Assembly (NCBI GenBank): GCA_028694545.1
Contig: JAQVKV010000015.1
Coordinates: 1 to 12,734, forward strand
Source: Zavarzinia sp.
Lineage (GTDB): Bacteria > Pseudomonadota > Alphaproteobacteria > Zavarziniales > Zavarziniaceae
Direction: 5' to 3'
DNA: 12,734 nt
The notes below the pieces were generated by a model that did no database searches, was not told the DNA's origin, and worked only from the letters and a program-made list of their open reading frames with translations. The translations under genes were made by a program, and so were the position numbers. Below are positions 7,044 to 12,734 of this stretch, piece by piece (the stretch's first letter is position 1; every line of letters starts with the position of its first letter).

Positions 7044-7063
7044 CGACACGGATTATATATGGT
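7035..7063. promoter_or_regulatory. Candidate divergent promoters of the ABC operon and NDUFA9-like gene
   Basis: The AT-rich stretch GATTATATATGG stands out in GC-rich surroundings. On the minus strand it contains a perfect TATAAT (7057 down to 7052) about 63 bases before the ATPase ATG, though no good -35 is present at the right distance. On the plus strand TTGGCG (7035-7040) and TATGGT (7058-7063) have 17-base spacing and would start transcription about 30 bases before the ATG at 7099. Both assignments rest on pattern only. Confidence 0.35.
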
Positions 7064-7098
7064 GCACAAAAGCTGATCGCGTTTGCAGGGGTGTTTCC

Positions 7099-8058
7099 AT
7101 GGCCGACAGGCTGGTGACGGTATTCGGTGGGTCCGGTTTCCTCGGGCGCTATGTCGTCAAGCGGCTCGCCAAGAAGGGCTGGCGCGTGCGCGTCGCCGTT
7201 CGCAGGCCGCAGGAGGCCGGCTTCCTCCGCCCCATGGGCGACGTCGGCCAGATTGCCATCGTCCAGGCCAATGTCCGCCATACGCCGTCGGTGAAAATGG
7301 CGGTCGAGGGCGCGGATGTGGTGATCAACCTCGTCGGCATCCTGTCCGAGGGCGGCAGCCAGAGCTTCCACATGATCCAGGCGGAAGGCGCCAAGCGCGT
7401 CGCCACCGCCGCGAAGGAAGCGGGCGTCGCCCGCTTCGTGCAGATGTCGGCGATCGGCGCGGATCCGCAGTCGGAGTCGGAATATGCCCGCACCAAGGCG
7501 GCGGGCGAGGCGGCGGTGAAGGCCGCCTTCCCGGAGGCCGCGATCGTTCGCGCTTCCCTGATCTTCGGGCCCGAGGACAAGTTCTTCAACCGTTTCGCCA
7601 ATATGGCGCGCTACTTCCCGGCACTGCCCCTGATCGGCGGCGGCGAGACGAAATTCCAGCCGGTCTATGTCGGTGACGTCGCCGATGCGATCGTCGCCTT
7701 GGCCGAAGGCACGGTCGCCCCGGCGGGTCGCCCGTTCGAGCTGGGCGGGCCTTCGGTCTACAGCTTCAAGGACCTGATGGAGTTGATCCTGAAGGTGACG
7801 GAACGCAAGGTTGGCCTGATTCCCGTGCCCTGGTTCGTCGCCCGCATGCAGGCCGCCGCCATCGGCTGGCTGCCCGGAGCCCCCATCACTTCCGACCAGT
7901 TGAAGCTGCTCGAGAAGGACAATGTGGTGGCGGAAGGCGCGCCCGGCTTCGAGGCCTTCGGCATCGAGCCGGATTCGGTCGAGGCGATCGTGCCCCCCTA
8001 TCTGGTCCGCTTCCGCAAGACCGGCCAATACGCGACTCCGACCGCCGCCGAGGGCTGA
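7099..8058 (+). CDS. Complex I NDUFA9-family NAD(P)-binding protein (atypical SDR)
   Basis: A 319-residue Rossmann-fold protein related to the NDUFA9 accessory subunit of respiratory complex I and to atypical/extended short-chain dehydrogenases. The dinucleotide-binding motif GGSGFLG is at residues 10-16, followed by VAVRRP at the end of strand two. VVINLVGIL (74-82) matches the nucleotide-contact strand. Ser117, Tyr129 and Lys133 (FVQMSAIG and YARTK) occupy the SDR catalytic positions. The block VRASLIFGPEDKFFNRFANMARYFPALPLIGGG is typical of this family, and FQPVYVGDVADAI follows. The ATG at 7099 has AGGGG seven bases upstream. In alphaproteobacteria this protein is thought to associate with complex I or act as a quinone-linked oxidoreductase. 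It is divergent from the ABC operon and ends 21 bases before the stop of the next, converging gene. My recollection is that such genes often lie close to gltDB in Rhodospirillales. Confidence 0.93.
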   Translation: MADRLVTVFGGSGFLGRYVVKRLAKKGWRVRVAVRRPQEAGFLRPMGDVGQIAIVQANVRHTPSVKMAVEGADVVINLVGILSEGGSQSFHMIQAEGAKRVATAAKEAGVARFVQMSAIGADPQSESEYARTKAAGEAAVKAAFPEAAIVRASLIFGPEDKFFNRFANMARYFPALPLIGGGETKFQPVYVGDVADAIVALAEGTVAPAGRPFELGGPSVYSFKDLMELILKVTERKVGLIPVPWFVARMQAAAIGWLPGAPITSDQLKLLEKDNVVAEGAPGFEAFGIEPDSVEAIVPPYLVRFRKTGQYATPTAAEG

Positions 8059-8079
8059 GGGGCGTTTCGCTCCCGCCGG

Positions 8080-8451
8080 TCATTCCAGGCGTAGCGTGAT
8101 GGTCTCGCGGCCGGCGCTCGCCTCGCCGTCGATCTTCCAGATCCCCTCCAGCCTGCCGTAGCCGACGCTGCGGTAGACGAGGAGGATGATCGCGTTGTCG
8201 AACAGGAAGGATGTCGCCAGCGTGTCGCCCGAGATCAGGCACAGGGTGCGCATCGGCTTGCCCTCGCGCTCCCAGTCGATCGCGCAATCGGTGTCCGACC
8301 TGGCGGTAATGCGCATCCAGTCCGTATAGGTCGAACCGTCGACGTCGGTGCCGGCGACATCATAGGTGCCGCTGACGATCGACTGCGCCCCCGCCGGCGT
8401 CACGACCGCGAGCAAGGCGGCCGAAATCCATGGTACCGGTCTCACGAGCAT
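8080..8451 (-). CDS. Small secreted protein of unknown function
   Basis: A 123-residue protein with a signal peptide (hydrophobic residues 8-18, then TPAGA with cleavage likely before Gln23). The mature domain of about 100 residues is beta-rich: SGTYDVAGTDVDGSTYTDWMRI, then an Asp-Thr-Asp-Cys turn, LCLISGDTLATSF, IILLVYR, then YGRLEGIWKI. The order of a G-x-Y-x-V-x-G-T start, a 'GDTLA' turn, a V-Y-R strand and a final 'LEGIW' strand resembles small secreted beta-barrel-like proteins, some annotated as fibronectin-binding-like; that is a pattern resemblance, not an assignment. Two cysteines could pair. The ATG at 8451 has its G-run only 2 bases away, while the GTG at codon 3 (8445) has it 8 bases away, so the GTG may be the real start. 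It converges on the NDUFA9-like gene. Confidence 0.72.
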   Translation of the reverse strand: MLVRPVPWISAALLAVVTPAGAQSIVSGTYDVAGTDVDGSTYTDWMRITARSDTDCAIDWEREGKPMRTLCLISGDTLATSFLFDNAIILLVYRSVGYGRLEGIWKIDGEASAGRETITLRLE

Positions 8452-8720
8452 GTCCCCCCGTGCTTCGTCCCCCGGTCATCATGGCACGGGCGTGGCGGCT
8501 TCGTCCCGGGCGACCCGATGGGTCGTCTGTCCGGCGGGCGGCGGGCCGTCGTTTGCTGCGAATGCGAAGCCTCTGGCCGCGAAACAGGCTCGACGGATCT
8601 CGAAAAATCATTTCAAATCAATGTCGTTCGCCAGCTTTCGCGGTCAGGTGGCGGCTCTGCCGCGTCGCGACATAGTTATCAAATCGGAACTATTTTTGCC
8701 TAAAATCTAATCGACGCAGC

Positions 8721-8773
8721 CGCCAAACTAGGCGACCTTCGGAAAATAGGTCAGTATCGTTTCCCTAGTGGCG
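8721..8773. repeat. Nested inverted repeats upstream of gltD
   Basis: CGCC-AA-ACTAGG (8721-8732) pairs with CCTAGTGGCG (8764-8773) to give a 10-bp stem with a 2-base bulge. Nested inside, GACCT (8734-8738) pairs with AGGTC (8748-8752) around a 9-base loop. Two CTAG sites, rare in such genomes, lie in the opposite arms. It may be an operator, or part of a structured leader if transcription starts further upstream. Confidence 0.45.
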
Positions 8774-8783
8774 ATTTTTCGCT

Positions 8784-8811
8784 TTGCGATCGGAAAAATT
8801 GCGCGTATCTA
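8784..8811 (+). promoter_or_regulatory. Candidate promoter of gltDB
   Basis: TTGCGA (8784-8789) and TATCTA (8806-8811) are 16 bases apart and would start transcription about 85 bases before the gltD ATG. The match to the sigma-70 pattern is fair for the -35 and weak for the -10. The ATTTTTC/GAAAAAT inverted repeat (8774-8780, 8793-8799) overlaps it, which would suit an operator. A TAAAAT at 8701-8706 is an alternative -10 with no good -35. Confidence 0.3.
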
Positions 8812-8821
8812 CATCCCATGG

Positions 8822-8860
8822 CCGGCGGGTGACGCCGGGTCGCCGGGACGCGTGCGCGTC
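8822..8860 (+). repeat. Two GC-rich inverted repeats in the gltD leader
   Basis: CCGGCG (8822-8827) pairs with CGCCGG (8833-8838) around a 5-base loop, and GACGCG (8847-8852) is followed two bases later by its complement CGCGTC (8855-8860). They are followed by a 9-bp direct repeat, CTTGGGCCG, at 8865-8873 and 8880-8888. If transcribed, this would be a strongly folded 5' leader ending just before the gltD ribosome binding site. Confidence 0.4.
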
Positions 8861-8902
8861 GAGGCTTGGGCCGCAACGACTTGGGCCGTGATGGAGTGCG
8901 CC

Positions 8903-10345
8903 ATGGCTGAGAACAAGATGCTGAAATTCGTCTCGCGCGAGCAGGAAATGCCGCCGAAACGCCCCGCCGAGGAGCGGGTGAAGGATTTCAGCGAGATCTA
9001 TGCCACCTTCGTGCAGCCGGCGGCGCAGGATCAGGCGGGGCGTTGCTCGCAATGCGGCATCCCCTTCTGCCAGGTCCATTGCCCCCTGTCGAACAACATT
9101 CCCGACTGGCTGCGCCTGACCGCCGAGGGGCGGCTTCAGGAAGCCTATGAAGTCTCGCAGGCGACGAATTCCATGCCGGAAGTCTGCGGCCGCATCTGCC
9201 CGCAGGATCGCCTGTGCGAAGGCAATTGCGTGATCGAGAAGGATTTCGACTCGGTCACCATCGGTTCGGTCGAAAAGTTCCTGACGGATACGGCTTGGGA
9301 AAATGGCTGGGTGAAGCCGCGCATGCCGCGTAAGGAACTCGGCCTTTCGGTCGGCGTGATCGGCGCTGGTCCGGCCGGCCTCGCCGCCGCCGAAATGCTG
9401 CGGGCCAAGGGCTACGACGTGCATGTCTATGACCGTTACGACCGCGTAGGCGGCCTGCTGGTCTATGGCATTCCGGGCTTCAAGCTGGAAAAGAACGTGA
9501 TCGCCCGCCGGCACAAGCTGCTCGAGGACCAGGGCGTGGTCTTCCACCTGAATTTCGCCGTCGGCACGGACGCCAGCCTGCCCGAGCTGCGCGCGAAGCA
9601 TGACGCGATCCTGATTTCGACCGGCGTCTACAAGGCGCGCGACGTGGCGCTGCCGGGCGCCGGGCTGAAGGGCGTGTGGCCCGCCATGTCCTATCTGACG
9701 GCCTCGAACAAGGTCTCGCTCGGCGACACGGTGCCGGAATACGAGAGCGGCGAGCTGAACGCCAAGGGCAAGGACGTGGTCGTCATCGGTGGTGGCGACA
9801 CCGCGATGGACTGCGTGCGCACCGCGATCCGCCAGGGCGCCAGGTCGGTGAAATGCCTCTACCGCCGCGACAAGGAGAACATGCCGGGTTCCCAGCGCGA
9901 GGTGAAGAACGCCGAGGAAGAGGGCGTCGAATTCGTCTGGCTCTCGGCACCGCAGGCGTTCCTCGGCGACGACAAGGTGACGGCGGTGAAGGCGAACCGC
10001 ATGCGTCTCGGCCTGCCGGATTCGAGCGGCCGTCAGACGCCGGAGGTGATCGAGGGCTCGTCCGTCAATCACCCGGCCGACATCGTCATCAAGGCGCTGG
10101 GTTTCGATCCGGAGGAGCTGCCGCTGATGTTCGGTGCGCCGGAACTGGCCGTGTCGCGCTGGGGCACCCTGAAGGTCGATTTCAAGACCCAGATGACCAG
10201 CCTCGACGGCGTCTTCGCCGCCGGTGACATCGTGCGTGGCGCCTCGCTCGTCGTCTGGGCGATCCGCGACGGCCGCGATGTCGCCGAACAGATGCACCAA
10301 TATTTGAAGGCGAAGGCCGAAGCCGGCATCGCCAAGGCCTCCTGA
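8903..10345 (+). CDS. gltD: Glutamate synthase (NADPH) small subunit
   Basis: The 480-residue beta subunit of NADPH-dependent glutamate synthase. It takes electrons from NADPH through FAD and passes them by iron-sulfur clusters to the large subunit, in the cytoplasm. The N-terminal ferredoxin-like part carries the cysteine sets C48-x2-C51-x4-C56-x3-C60 and C95-x3-C99-x5-C105-x3-C109. The FAD-binding motif GAGPAG is at 154-159, the NADPH-binding motif GGGDTAMDC at 296-304, and the C-terminal FAD-contact block around 437-460 reads VFAAGDIVRGASLVVWAIRDGR. The length is normal for GltD. The ATG at 8903 has GGAG six bases upstream; an in-frame ATG at 8891 and a GTG at 8768 are unlikely starts because the conserved N-terminus begins with MLKFVSREQEM soon after 8903. 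It lies 17 bases before gltB, so the pair is one operon in the order gltD-gltB. Confidence 0.97.
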   Translation: MAENKMLKFVSREQEMPPKRPAEERVKDFSEIYATFVQPAAQDQAGRCSQCGIPFCQVHCPLSNNIPDWLRLTAEGRLQEAYEVSQATNSMPEVCGRICPQDRLCEGNCVIEKDFDSVTIGSVEKFLTDTAWENGWVKPRMPRKELGLSVGVIGAGPAGLAAAEMLRAKGYDVHVYDRYDRVGGLLVYGIPGFKLEKNVIARRHKLLEDQGVVFHLNFAVGTDASLPELRAKHDAILISTGVYKARDVALPGAGLKGVWPAMSYLTASNKVSLGDTVPEYESGELNAKGKDVVVIGGGDTAMDCVRTAIRQGARSVKCLYRRDKENMPGSQREVKNAEEEGVEFVWLSAPQAFLGDDKVTAVKANRMRLGLPDSSGRQTPEVIEGSSVNHPADIVIKALGFDPEELPLMFGAPELAVSRWGTLKVDFKTQMTSLDGVFAAGDIVRGASLVVWAIRDGRDVAEQMHQYLKAKAEAGIAKAS

Positions 10346-10350
10346 GCGCC

Positions 10351-10355
10351 GGAGG
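10351..10355 (+). promoter_or_regulatory. Ribosome binding site of gltB in the gltD-gltB gap
   Basis: GGAGG stands 7 bases before the gltB ATG at 10363 and 5 bases after the gltD stop. The strong site in a 17-base gap supports independent, efficient translation of gltB from the shared message. Confidence 0.7.
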
Positions 10356-10362
10356 GACGGAC

Positions 10363-12734
10363 ATGAGCAACAAATACGAAAGCGGTTCGGAATTCGTCGC
10401 CCACTGGCTGGCCGAGACGGAACGCCTGGACGCCCAGGGTCTCTACAAGCACGAGGACGAGAAGGACAGCTGCGGCGTCGGTCTCGTCGCCGCGATCGAC
10501 GGCAGCCCGCGTCGCGACGTCGTGCGGGCCGGCATCGACGCGCTGAAGGCGGTCTGGCACCGGGGCGCAGTCGACGCCGACGGCAAGACCGGCGACGGCG
10601 CCGGCATCCACATCGAGATCCCGCAGGACTTCTTCACGGACCACGTCCGCTCGACCGGCCATGCGCCGTCGGACAAGGGCTTGGCCGTCGGCATGGTCTT
10701 CCTGCCGCGCACGGATTTCGGCCAGCAGGAAGCCTGCCGCACGGTGGTCGAGCAGGAGATCCTGAACTTCGGCTTCTACATCTACGGCTGGCGCCAGGTT
10801 CCCGTCGACATTTCGGTGATCGGCGAGAAGGCGAATGCGACGCGCCCCGAGATCGAGCAGATCATGATCGAGCATCCGGCGCATCTGTCAGATGACGAGT
10901 TCGAGCGCAAGCTGTTCATCATCCGTCGCCGCATCGAGCGCCGGGCGCTGGAAGCCAACCTGTCGCCGGATTTCTATCTCTGCTCGCTGTCGTGCCGTTC
11001 GGTCATCTACAAGGGCATGTTCCTCGCGGCCGACCTCGAGAATTTCTATCCGGATCTCACGGACGAGCGCTTCGTCTCGTCCTTCGCGATCTACCACCAG
11101 CGGTACTCGACGAACACCTTCCCGAAGTGGAAGCTGGCGCAGCCCTTCCGCATGCTCGCCCACAACGGCGAGATCAACACCTGGAAGGGCAATGTCAACT
11201 GGATGAAGAGCCACGAGATCCGCATGGTCTCGGAAGCCTTCGGCGAATATTCGGACGACATCAAGCCGATCATCCAGCCCGGCGGCTCGGACAGCTCGTC
11301 GCTCGACAATGTCTTCGAGGTGCTGGTGCGCGCCGGCCGTTCCGCGCCGCTGGCGAAGACCTTCCTGGTGCCGGAAGCCTGGTCGAAGAAGTCGACCATG
11401 CCGGACGCGCACCGGGCGATGTATGCCTATGTGAACTCGGTGATGGAGCCGTGGGACGGCCCGGCCGCGCTCGCCATGACGGACGGGCGCTGGATCGTCG
11501 GCGGTCTTGATCGCAACGGCCTGCGTCCCATGCGCTACACGATCACCCGCGACGGCATGCTGGTCATGGGGTCGGAAACGGGCATGGTGCTGCTGCCCGA
11601 AGCCGACGTCGTCGAGAAGGGCGCGCTCGGCCCTGGCCAGATGATCGCCGTCGACCTCGGCGAGGGGCGGCTCTATCACGACCGCGAGATGAAGGACAAG
11701 CTGGCGGCCGCCCATCCCTATATGGAATGGACGAAGTCGATCGTCGAACTCGACGAGAAGATCAAGCCGGCCAAGGAACCGGCGCCCTTCGACAAGGCGG
11801 AGCTGCGCGTGCGCCAGCTTGCCGCCGGCATGTCGCATGAGGACATGGAGCTGATCCTTCAGCCCATGGTCGAGGACGCCAAGGAAGCCATCGGTTCCAT
11901 GGGCGACGACGCGCCGCTCGCGGTCCTGTCCGAGAAGTACCGGCCGCTGCACCATTACTTCCGGCAGAACTTCAGCCAGGTCACCAATCCGCCCATCGAT
12001 CCCTTGCGCGAGCATCGGGTGATGAGCCTGAAGACGCGCTTCGGCAACCTGAAGAACGTGTTGGCCCAGGATTCGAGCCAGGCCAACGTCCTCGTGCTGG
12101 AAAGCCCGGTGGTCTCGTCCGGCGAGCTCGTGGAACTCAAGAAGTTCATGGGCGACTCGCTCGCCGAGATCGACTGCACCTTCCCGGTGGACGGCGGCCC
12201 CGATGCGCTGAAGAGCGCCGTCGCCCGCATTCGCCAGGAAGCGGAGGACGCGGTGCGCCAGGGCTATGGCCACCTGATCCTCAGCGACGAGGCGATTTCC
12301 GAGGAGCGCGCGGCGCTCCCGATGGTGCTGGCGGTGGGTGGCGTGCACAGCCACCTGGTGCGCCGGGGCCTGCGCACCTTCACCTCGCTCAACGTGCGTT
12401 CGGCCGAATGCCTCGATACGCATATGTTCGCCGTGTTGATCGGCTGTGGCGCCACGACGGTGAACGCCTATCTGGCCGAAGCCTGCATCGCCGACCGTCT
12501 GGCCCGGGGCCTGTTCCCCGGCCTGACGCACCATGATTGCGTCGCCCGCTTCAAGGAATCGATCAATCAGGGCCTGCTGAAGATCATGTCCAAGATGGGC
12601 ATCTCGGTGATCTCCAGCTATCGCGGCGGTTACAACTTCGAGGCCGTCGGCCTGTCGCGCGCTCTGGTCGCCGAATTCTTCCCCGGCATGCAGTCGCGCA
12701 TTTCCGGCATCGGCCTGCCCGGCATCCAGAAGAG
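10363..12734 (+). CDS. gltB: Glutamate synthase (NADPH) large subunit, 3' end cut by window edge
   Basis: The alpha subunit of glutamate synthase, which splits glutamine and adds the released ammonia to 2-oxoglutarate to make glutamate. 790 codons are visible of an expected total of about 1,500. A 36-residue propeptide precedes Cys37 (DSCGVG), the nucleophile of the class II glutamine amidotransferase domain, which becomes the N-terminus after processing. Other domain motifs are HQRYSTNTFP (from about 245), AHNGEINTWKGN (266-277), the GGSDSSSLDN block (307-316) and GLDRNGLRP. The central domain follows, with NPPIDPLREHRVMSL and, late in the window, CGATTVNAYLAEA. The last visible part, YRGGYNFEAVGLSR, enters the FMN synthase domain. 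The FMN and 3Fe-4S sites and the C-terminal beta-helix lie beyond the right edge. No frameshift or missing catalytic residue is seen. Confidence 0.97.
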   Translation, partial: MSNKYESGSEFVAHWLAETERLDAQGLYKHEDEKDSCGVGLVAAIDGSPRRDVVRAGIDALKAVWHRGAVDADGKTGDGAGIHIEIPQDFFTDHVRSTGHAPSDKGLAVGMVFLPRTDFGQQEACRTVVEQEILNFGFYIYGWRQVPVDISVIGEKANATRPEIEQIMIEHPAHLSDDEFERKLFIIRRRIERRALEANLSPDFYLCSLSCRSVIYKGMFLAADLENFYPDLTDERFVSSFAIYHQRYSTNTFPKWKLAQPFRMLAHNGEINTWKGNVNWMKSHEIRMVSEAFGEYSDDIKPIIQPGGSDSSSLDNVFEVLVRAGRSAPLAKTFLVPEAWSKKSTMPDAHRAMYAYVNSVMEPWDGPAALAMTDGRWIVGGLDRNGLRPMRYTITRDGMLVMGSETGMVLLPEADVVEKGALGPGQMIAVDLGEGRLYHDREMKDKLAAAHPYMEWTKSIVELDEKIKPAKEPAPFDKAELRVRQLAAGMSHEDMELILQPMVEDAKEAIGSMGDDAPLAVLSEKYRPLHHYFRQNFSQVTNPPIDPLREHRVMSLKTRFGNLKNVLAQDSSQANVLVLESPVVSSGELVELKKFMGDSLAEIDCTFPVDGGPDALKSAVARIRQEAEDAVRQGYGHLILSDEAISEERAALPMVLAVGGVHSHLVRRGLRTFTSLNVRSAECLDTHMFAVLIGCGATTVNAYLAEACIADRLARGLFPGLTHHDCVARFKESINQGLLKIMSKMGISVISSYRGGYNFEAVGLSRALVAEFFPGMQSRISGIGLPGIQK

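Larger units (their letters stand above)
8452..8902. other. 451-bp non-coding stretch between the small secreted protein gene and gltD
   Basis: I see no convincing gene here; the open frames present are short or are upstream extensions of gltD without family character. The left part (8452-8590) is GC-rich and holds a CGACCC/GGGTCG hairpin at 8511-8525. The middle (about 8595-8820) is much richer in A and T than the rest of the window, as expected for a promoter region serving two divergent genes. The right part (8721-8902) contains a series of inverted repeats and one direct repeat before gltD, listed separately. Confidence 0.7.

Noticed and set aside
5425..8028. 867-codon minus-strand frame that contains the ABC permease at its end
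   Set aside because: The part upstream of 6222 only runs antisense to the NDUFA9-like gene and out of frame through the ATPase. The permease proper starts at the ATGA overlap, so this is not a fusion.
8511..8525. CGACCC-GAT-GGGTCG hairpin as a terminator
   Set aside because: The loop is only 3 bases, no T-run follows, and no gene ends nearby; it lies upstream of a minus-strand gene start.
8769..8788. Possible sigma-54 promoter (TGG...TTTGC) before gltD
   Set aside because: The GG and GC doublets are not 10 bases apart, so the required -24/-12 geometry is absent.
8768..8902. 45-codon N-terminal extension of GltD from a GTG
   Set aside because: The extension lacks similarity to GltD N-termini, covers the candidate promoter and hairpins, and a good ribosome site fixes the ATG at 8903.
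8765..10300. 511-codon open frame antisense to gltD
   Set aside because: gltD on the plus strand shows every family motif; the antisense translation has none.
10888..12534. 548-codon open frame antisense to gltB
   Set aside because: It has His/Arg/Gly-rich low-complexity translation with no domain, and it mirrors a fully conserved gltB. Long antisense frames are expected at this GC content.

Overview
The window comes from a GC-rich bacterial chromosome. Codon third positions are strongly G/C, long spurious open frames run antisense to real genes, and the gene content (NDUFA9-type complex I protein, gltD-gltB, family 5 peptide-binding protein) points to an alphaproteobacterium, perhaps Rhodospirillales. 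I cannot name the genus from the sequence alone. No rRNA, tRNA, CRISPR array, phage gene or transposase is visible. Nine genes are supported, plus one short repeat element and several regulatory candidates.

Left part (1-3601). A periplasmic family 5 (DppA-like) peptide-binding protein runs off the left edge on the minus strand. Divergent to it is a 546-residue exported protein made almost wholly of helical repeats. Tail to tail with that gene lies a small lipoprotein on the minus strand, whose only usable start is TTG.

Middle part (3602-7098). A plus-strand membrane protein looks like a decayed or repurposed CobD/CbiB (adenosylcobinamide-phosphate synthase), with most signature residues gone. 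It converges on a minus-strand run of three genes: an ABC-2 ATPase, its permease (overlapping by ATGA), and a Tat-exported SYLF-domain protein. A 106-bp element with TAGAGC/GCTCTA ends and two hairpins lies between the converging genes, and its two ends provide the TAG stop codons of both. The ABC pair plus SYLF protein could form one envelope or lipid-related export unit, but this is inference.

Right part (7099-12734). A divergent promoter region with a 6-bp dyad separates the ABC operon from an NDUFA9-family NAD(P)-binding protein. A small secreted protein of unknown role lies convergent to it. Then comes a 451-bp non-coding stretch that is AT-richer in the middle and rich in inverted repeats just upstream of gltD. 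gltD and gltB (NADPH glutamate synthase small and large subunits) form an operon that runs off the right edge. Together they make glutamate from glutamine and 2-oxoglutarate.

Most of the window is ordinary chromosomal gene content. The parts most worth a second look are the CbiB-like relic, the stop-codon-donating repeat element, and the structured region before gltD.
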